This document shows positions 59,549-64,000 of a stretch of 64,000 nucleotides of DNA, piece after piece. The position numbers and the translations under genes were made by a program. The DNA comes from Marinobacter mangrovi. Lineage in GTDB: Bacteria > Pseudomonadota > Gammaproteobacteria > Pseudomonadales > Oleiphilaceae. Each line of letters begins with the position of its first letter. Position 1 is the first letter of the stretch. The notes beneath the pieces were generated by a model. That model saw only the letters and a program-made list of their open reading frames with translations. It was not told the origin of the DNA and ran no database searches. Where the stretch lies: positions 372,001 to 436,000 of the forward strand of contig NZ_JAERVO010000002.1 of the NCBI RefSeq assembly GCF_016798325.1, written 5' to 3'.

Positions 59549-60700
59549 ATGAAACCGATTCGTGAACCGGAAGAGCGGGCGATGTTCCGCGACATGGTGG
59601 TGAAGGTCCTGGAGAGCCAGGTCCAGCCCCATTACGATGCCTGGGACGAGGAAGGCATCGTACCGCGTGAGCTGTGGCGGACCTTTGGCGAGGCCGGCAT
59701 GCTGTGTGTCGACGTGCCGGAAGCCTACGGTGGCGTGGGCGTGCCGTTCGACTATTCGATTGTCGTGGGCGCCGAGCTGGCGCGTATGGGCTTCGGCGCG
59801 CTGGCCACCAACGTGATGGTGCACTCCGATATCGTCGCGCCGTACCTGACCAACATCGCCTCGGAAGAGCAGAAGCAGCACTGGCTGCCGAAACTGGTCA
59901 GTGGTGAGGCGGTGGGCGCCATCGCCATGACCGAACCCGGTGCCGGCAGTGACCTGCAGGCGATGCGCACCAGCGCCAAGCCGGACGGTGACGGCGGCTA
60001 CATCATCAACGGCTCCAAGACGTTCATCACCAACGGCCAGCACGCCGATATGGTGATCGTCGCCGCCAAGACCGATCCGTCGGCCGGCGCCCGCGGTATC
60101 AGCCTGTTCCTGGTAGACACCTCGCTGCCCGGCTTCAGCCGTGGCCGCAATCTGGACAAGATTGGCCAGCACTGCGGCGACACCTCGGAGCTGTTCTTCG
60201 AGGACCTGCGGGTGCCTGCGTCGGCCCTGCTGGGTGAAGAAGGCAAGGGCTTCGTCTACCTGATGACCGAACTCCCCCGGGAGCGACTGGTGATCGGTGC
60301 GCTGGGCTGTGCGGCCGCCCGCGGCGCGCTGGACCTGACCATCGCCTACGCCGACGAGCGGGAACTTTTCGGCCAGAAGCTCAAGCAGCTTCAGAACACC
60401 CGCTTCCGCATTGCCGAGATGGAAACCGACTACCGGGTGAACCAGGCGTTCATCAACGAGTGCATCGAGCAATACAGCGCCGGTGAGCTGGATGCTGCCA
60501 CCGCGTCCATGGCCAAGTACAGCGCCACCGAGATGCAGTGCCGGGTGGCGGATGGCTGCCTGCAACTGTTTGGCGGCTATGGCTACACCACGGAATACCC
60601 GATCTCGCGGGCCTTCACCGATGCTCGCGTGCAACGCATATACGGCGGCACTTCCGAAGTCATGAAGGAAGTCATCGCCCGCTCCCTGCTGGGCAAGTAA
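59549..60700 (+). CDS. Acyl-CoA dehydrogenase with an atypical residue at the catalytic position
   Basis: 383 residues. FAD-binding blocks are AMTEPGAGSDLQAMRTSAK and GYIINGSKTFITNGQHADM, and the C-terminal signature GYGYTTEYPISRAFTDARVQRIYGGTSEVMKEVI. In long-chain and isovaleryl enzymes the base is Glu in the AAAExAL stretch before YVKERKAFG; here the same stretch reads AAARGALDLT, and the alternative position (YGGTSEV) is Gly. If the alignment holds, neither Glu is present. Operon partner of the SDR and thiolase. Confidence 0.93.
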   Translation: MKPIREPEERAMFRDMVVKVLESQVQPHYDAWDEEGIVPRELWRTFGEAGMLCVDVPEAYGGVGVPFDYSIVVGAELARMGFGALATNVMVHSDIVAPYLTNIASEEQKQHWLPKLVSGEAVGAIAMTEPGAGSDLQAMRTSAKPDGDGGYIINGSKTFITNGQHADMVIVAAKTDPSAGARGISLFLVDTSLPGFSRGRNLDKIGQHCGDTSELFFEDLRVPASALLGEEGKGFVYLMTELPRERLVIGALGCAAARGALDLTIAYADERELFGQKLKQLQNTRFRIAEMETDYRVNQAFINECIEQYSAGELDAATASMAKYSATEMQCRVADGCLQLFGGYGYTTEYPISRAFTDARVQRIYGGTSEVMKEVIARSLLGK

Positions 60701-60720
60701 CCGGAATTGAGGAATAAGCT

Positions 60721-61902
60721 ATGTCTGATTCAGATGTCGTGATTGTTGGCGCCGCCCGCACCCCGATGGGCGGCATGCTGGGGGCGCTGAGCCCGGTCCG
60801 GTCGCCGGAGCTGGGGGCGGTCTCCATCAAGGCGGCCATCGAACGCGCCGGCCTGGTGCCAGCGGACGTGAATGAAGTGGTGATGGGCTGTGTGTTGCCG
60901 GCCGGTCTCGGCCAGGCGCCAGCGCGTCAGTCGTCCCGCGCGGCGGGCATCCCGGACAGCTCCGGCTGCACCACCGTCAACAAGATGTGCGGCTCTGGCA
61001 TGCAGGCGGTCATCATGGCCCACGACCAGATCAAGGCGGGTACCAACACCATCATGATCGCCGGTGGTATGGAGAACATGAGCCAGGCGCCCTACCTGCT
61101 GCCCAAGGCCCGGGAAGGCATGCGCATGGGGCACGGCCAGGTGATCGACTCCATGTTCTTCGATGGTCTGGAAGACGCCTACGAAGGCGGCCTGATGGGC
61201 GTGTTCGCCCAGCGCAGCGCGGACGAATACAAGATCAGCCGGGAAGCCATGGATGAGTTTGCCATCGCCTCGCTGAACCGGTCGCTGGCGGCCATCGAGA
61301 ACGGCGGGTTCCAGGACGAGATCGTGCCGGTCACCGTACCCGGTCGTGGCGGAGAGACGGTGGTCGACACCGACGAACAGCCGGGCAAGGCCCGCCCCGA
61401 GAAGATCCCCACGCTGAAGCCGGCGTTCAAGAAGGACGGCACGGTGACGGCGGCCAACGCCAGCTCCATCAGCGACGGCGCCTCGGCCCTGGTGCTGGCC
61501 AGCGAGGCGGAAGCCAACCAGCGTGGCCTGAAACCGCTGGCCCGCATCGTCGCCCACGCCACCCATGCGCGACTGCCGGCGGAATTCACCCTGGCGCCGA
61601 TCGGCGCGATCCAGAAGGTGCTGGACAAGGCCGGTTGGTCGAAGGATGAGGTGGACCTGTACGAAGTGAACGAAGCGTTCGCCGTCGTGGCGCTGCTGGC
61701 CATCAACGAACTGGGTCTGGATGCGGACAAGGTGAACGTCAACGGCGGCGCCTGTGCCCTGGGACATCCGATCGGGTCGTCCGGTTCACGGATCATCGTG
61801 ACGCTGATCCATGCCCTGAAACGGCGGGGACTGAAGAAAGGCGTGGCGTCGCTGTGTATCGGTGGCGGTGAGGGGACGGCTGTGGCGATTGAGCTGCTGT
61901 AA
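60721..61902 (+). CDS. Acetyl-CoA C-acyltransferase (thiolase)
   Basis: 393 residues, the standard length. The nucleophile Cys is in TTVNKMCGSGMQAV near residue 90. GGMENMSQAPYLLPKAREGMRMGHGQ is the substrate loop, and GGACALGHPIGSSGSR and SLCIGGGEGTAVAIE contain the catalytic His and second Cys. It closes the beta-oxidation step (or condenses acetyl-CoA in the reverse sense). Third gene of the operon; 20 bases after the dehydrogenase gene. Confidence 0.95.
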   Translation: MSDSDVVIVGAARTPMGGMLGALSPVRSPELGAVSIKAAIERAGLVPADVNEVVMGCVLPAGLGQAPARQSSRAAGIPDSSGCTTVNKMCGSGMQAVIMAHDQIKAGTNTIMIAGGMENMSQAPYLLPKAREGMRMGHGQVIDSMFFDGLEDAYEGGLMGVFAQRSADEYKISREAMDEFAIASLNRSLAAIENGGFQDEIVPVTVPGRGGETVVDTDEQPGKARPEKIPTLKPAFKKDGTVTAANASSISDGASALVLASEAEANQRGLKPLARIVAHATHARLPAEFTLAPIGAIQKVLDKAGWSKDEVDLYEVNEAFAVVALLAINELGLDADKVNVNGGACALGHPIGSSGSRIIVTLIHALKRRGLKKGVASLCIGGGEGTAVAIELL

Positions 61903-61937
61903 TTCGTGGTGGCGTCGAAGCTTCGTTTTGGCGCCTT

Positions 61938-62110
61938 CCCCCTCTCCCCAACCCCTCTCCCGCCAGGGGCGAGGGGCTTCTTTTCCGGCTGCCTGGTGCC
62001 AATGGTTTTATCTCATTGCTCCATAGTGGCCAAGTTGCCCCGAGCTGCTTTGAAGCCTCTCTCCCCTGGCGGGCCGGAGCGTGGAGCGGCGGTTTGGAGG
62101 GAGAGGGGGA
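61938..62110. repeat. Inverted-repeat element of MITE type (about 173 bp)
   Basis: The left end CCCCCTCTCCCCAACCCC and right end GGTTTGGAGGGAGAGGGGG are complementary with few mismatches, and inner blocks CCGCCAGGGG (left) and CCCCTGGCGG (right) also pair. No frame is supported inside. The CCCTCTCCC ... CGCCAGGGG type sequence is scattered in many proteobacterial genomes. It lies after the thiolase gene and may act as its transcript end. Confidence 0.6.
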
Positions 62111-62142
62111 GCCGACGCCCATCAAGCTCTAAATGAACACTC

Positions 62143-63171
62143 TCACTGGTCCTGCTGCCGATAAGCCAGCGGACTCAGCCCCGTCCAGTGCTTGAACGCC
62201 CTCGAAAACGCCCCGGGCTCGGCAAACCCCAACTGCGTCGAAATCTCCGCCACACTCAGGTTCTGCCGCGTCAGCATGATCACCGCCTGATCCCGGCGCA
62301 GGTTGTCCTTGATCTGCTGATAGGCACTGCCTTCGGACTTGAGCTTGCGGCTGACCGTGTAGGACGTCATGTGCAATTGCTCCGCCACCCAGTCGAGGTT
62401 GGGCAGGCGCGAGTCCTCGCAGGTTTCCAGTAACCGGCGCACCCGGGTGCTGAGACTGTCGTCGTCCGCCGTCCAGATCATCAGGTCCCGCGGTGAACTC
62501 AGGATGAAATCGTCCAGTTCCTCCGGTGTACGGACCACCGGCATGGTCAGGTAGTTCTTGCTGAAAAACAGGCTGTTGCGCTTGCGCTCGAAATAGCACT
62601 GGCAGGGAAACACGAAGCGGTATTCGTCGAAGTGGCCCGGCAGCGGGTGTTTGAAGGTGGCGTGGCTGAGCACGATCTTGCGGCCGATCAGCCAGCCCAC
62701 CAGCCGGTGCCAGACCATCAGCAGCCATTCCACCAGGAACTGGTCCGGGTCGAGTTCCGGATGATGGTGGGTCAGGCTCAGTTCCGCCTCGTCACCGTCC
62801 AGGTTCAGCGAAATCTCGATGTCGTCCGAGAACAGCCGGTAGCAGCGAATGCTCTGGTGCAGCACCTCTTCCAGGTTGGCGCTGTGCACCACCAACGAAC
62901 CCATCAGGTGAAAATGGCCGACCCGGCAGGGGGAGGTGGTGCGGCCCATGAACTCATCGTCCAGTTCCTTCCAGACCAGCCGGAACAGGCGGATGAACTG
63001 ATCCGTGGGGATGCGGGCGCGGGGTTCACGGACGAGGTCCGGGTCAATGCCACGGCTGCGCAGCAGGGCGTCACAGTTGCCTTTCGCCGCTTCCAATCCG
63101 CGCAGGGCGGCCCGGGCGTAATGGGGCGAGAAGGTCAGGTTGTCCATGGAGGTTGAGTCTGCCGATTTCAT
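62143..63171 (-). CDS. AraC-family regulator of the acyl-CoA pathway
   Basis: 342 residues from ATG at 63171; ATGs at 63198 and 63146 are possible starts and none has a clear ribosome site. An N-terminal Arabinose_bd-like (DUF) domain of about 230 residues (FSPHYARAALRGLEAAKGNCDALLRSRGID...) precedes a single HTH_18 domain (LPNLDWVAEQLHMTSYTVSRKLKSEGSAYQQIKDNLRRDQAVIMLTRQNLSVAEISTQLGFAEPGAFSRAFKHWTGLSPLAYR). It is divergent from the acyl-CoA ligase gene and lies between it and the thiolase gene; the shared 29-bp elements suggest both are its targets. Confidence 0.9.
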   Translation of the reverse strand: MKSADSTSMDNLTFSPHYARAALRGLEAAKGNCDALLRSRGIDPDLVREPRARIPTDQFIRLFRLVWKELDDEFMGRTTSPCRVGHFHLMGSLVVHSANLEEVLHQSIRCYRLFSDDIEISLNLDGDEAELSLTHHHPELDPDQFLVEWLLMVWHRLVGWLIGRKIVLSHATFKHPLPGHFDEYRFVFPCQCYFERKRNSLFFSKNYLTMPVVRTPEELDDFILSSPRDLMIWTADDDSLSTRVRRLLETCEDSRLPNLDWVAEQLHMTSYTVSRKLKSEGSAYQQIKDNLRRDQAVIMLTRQNLSVAEISTQLGFAEPGAFSRAFKHWTGLSPLAYRQQDQ

Positions 63172-63191
63172 GCACGGGGCCCGCGCAAAAC

Positions 63192-63220
63192 TTGTCAAGT
63201 TATCTGCCCGATCCTGTCAT
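63192..63220. promoter_or_regulatory. 29-bp element shared with the SDR-operon promoter
   Basis: The sequence starts TTGTCAAGTTA and ends GATCCTGTCAT. It lies 64 bases before the ligase start and 20 bases before the AraC start. TGTCA occurs at both ends 22 bases apart. It matches the element at 58644-58672 at 23 of 29 positions. Confidence 0.65.
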
Positions 63221-63284
63221 TCTGTTCCCATCGGGGGTTGCCTAATCTGACGTCATCAGACCAACAAGAACAAGGTGAATCAGT

Positions 63285-64000
63285 ATGGATGCAACCCGCT
63301 ACGATGTGTTCGCTGAGACGTTTTCGGTGGACCCGATCTTACAGCAGTTCCGGGGCGATTATAACGACGGCCTGAACGTCTGCGAGGAAATCTGCGACCG
63401 CCACGCCGACGATCCTGATCGGGTTGGACTGCGCTACGAACGGGCCGACGGCACCTCTGGCGAAATGACCTTTGCCGAATTGCAGAAGAGGGCAGCCCGG
63501 TTTGCCGGTTTCCTCAAATCCCAGGGCATTGGCCGCGGTGATCGGGTCGCCTGCCTGTTACCCAGAACGCCGGAATTGCTGATCTGTGTGCTGGGCACCC
63601 TGCGGGCCGGTGCGGTCTACCAACCGCTGTTTACCGCCTTTGGCTCCGGGGCGATCGAATACCGTCTGGAAAAGGCACAATCGAAGCTGATCGTCACCAA
63701 CCCGGCCCAGTGGCCCAAACTGGCCGACGTGAAAGGACTGCCGAAAACCATGCTCGTCGCCGACAGTCGCGACGCGGTCGACGGCACGCCGGACGCCCTG
63801 TTCGGGGAAGAGATGGCCAAGCAGCCGGACACCTTCGAGCCGGTCAAGCTGGGCCCGGAAGAGCCTTTCCTGCAGATGTTCACCTCCGGCACCACCGGCA
63901 AGTCCAAAGGCGTGGCGGTCCCGGTCCGGGCGTTACCGGCCTTCTACATGTACATGCGCTACGCCGTGGGGTTGCGCCCGTCCGACAACTTCTGGAACGT
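63285..64000 (+). CDS. AMP-binding acyl-CoA ligase, 3' end outside the window
   Basis: About 238 residues are visible from ATG at 63285. The adenylation core signature FTSGTTGKSKGV is near residue 202. The N-terminal stretch RVACLLPRTPELLICVLGTLRAGAVYQPLFTAFGSGAIEYRLEKA resembles short- and medium-chain acyl-CoA synthetases. It activates a carboxylic acid with CoA and ATP, feeding the SDR-dehydrogenase-thiolase set. It is divergent from the AraC gene, with the 29-bp element between. No stop before the window ends. Confidence 0.92.
   Translation, partial: MDATRYDVFAETFSVDPILQQFRGDYNDGLNVCEEICDRHADDPDRVGLRYERADGTSGEMTFAELQKRAARFAGFLKSQGIGRGDRVACLLPRTPELLICVLGTLRAGAVYQPLFTAFGSGAIEYRLEKAQSKLIVTNPAQWPKLADVKGLPKTMLVADSRDAVDGTPDALFGEEMAKQPDTFEPVKLGPEEPFLQMFTSGTTGKSKGVAVPVRALPAFYMYMRYAVGLRPSDNFWN

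Noticed and set aside
59483-61767. Long - strand frames over the acyl-CoA dehydrogenase and thiolase genes
   Set aside because: Antisense shadows in GC-rich DNA; His/Gln/Val/Gly-rich translations without start signals.

Overview
The window is about 64 kb of GC-rich chromosome from a gammaproteobacterium, most likely a marine, Marinobacter-like organism. The guess rests on gene content: a TRAP carboxylate transporter, PEP-CTERM proteins, AraC-controlled beta-oxidation genes, a succinyltransferase (AST) arginine pathway and a SerA/D-2-hydroxyglutarate dehydrogenase pair. No rRNA, tRNA, CRISPR array, transposase or integrase gene was seen. Both ends cut through genes: an imelysin lipoprotein on the left and an AMP-binding acyl-CoA ligase on the right.

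Layout. 1-19 kb is core genome: imelysin with a possible Fur box, rlmJ, a DUF1330/unknown/MscS/META-lipoprotein group, a divergent TRAP transporter (dctP against dctQM), a DMT exporter with a GIY-YIG protein, an SDR-esterase pair, an alpha/beta hydrolase with an OmpA lipoprotein, serA divergent from a D-2-hydroxyglutarate dehydrogenase, and a sirtuin. From 19.27 to about 24.8 kb the base composition drops, genes become orphans, and short imperfect palindromes with CTAAC...GTTAG or TAAC...GTTA ends separate single genes on one strand. I read this as an integron-type gene cassette array without an integrase in view (a CALIN). It carries a PD-(D/E)XK-type protein, an HNH-type protein, two unknown proteins, a SnoaL-like protein, a VOC protein and an lgt homologue, followed by a frameshifted small gene.

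25.3-31.6 kb holds small stand-alone or paired genes (cupin, YciI, RlpA, a 54-residue PEP-CTERM protein, sterol desaturase-like, DUF3175, two VOC proteins, FMN reductase, SRPBCC, methyltransferase). 31.6-44 kb contains regulators (AraC-GyrI, LysR, AraC), panB, a catalase, an iron group (VIT, FTR1, cupredoxin), a DUF3302/HlyD pair, a LysE exporter and a Mut7-C protein. 44-49 kb has a second PEP-CTERM protein and an astC-astA-DUF1338 operon divergent from a Lrp/AsnC regulator. 49-55 kb has MarR/DMT and TetR/HPP pairs, each with visible operator palindromes, plus an MFS-cupin pair and an aldo/keto reductase. 55-58.5 kb is a pqiA-pqiA-pqiB-pqiC operon with PqiA split into two proteins. 58.7-64 kb is a fatty-acid (or similar acyl-CoA) degradation set: SDR dehydrogenase, acyl-CoA dehydrogenase, thiolase, AraC regulator and a divergent acyl-CoA ligase. 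The same 29-bp element lies upstream of both the SDR operon and the ligase gene, which suggests one regulon.

All functional names come from reading motifs by eye; no database search was run.
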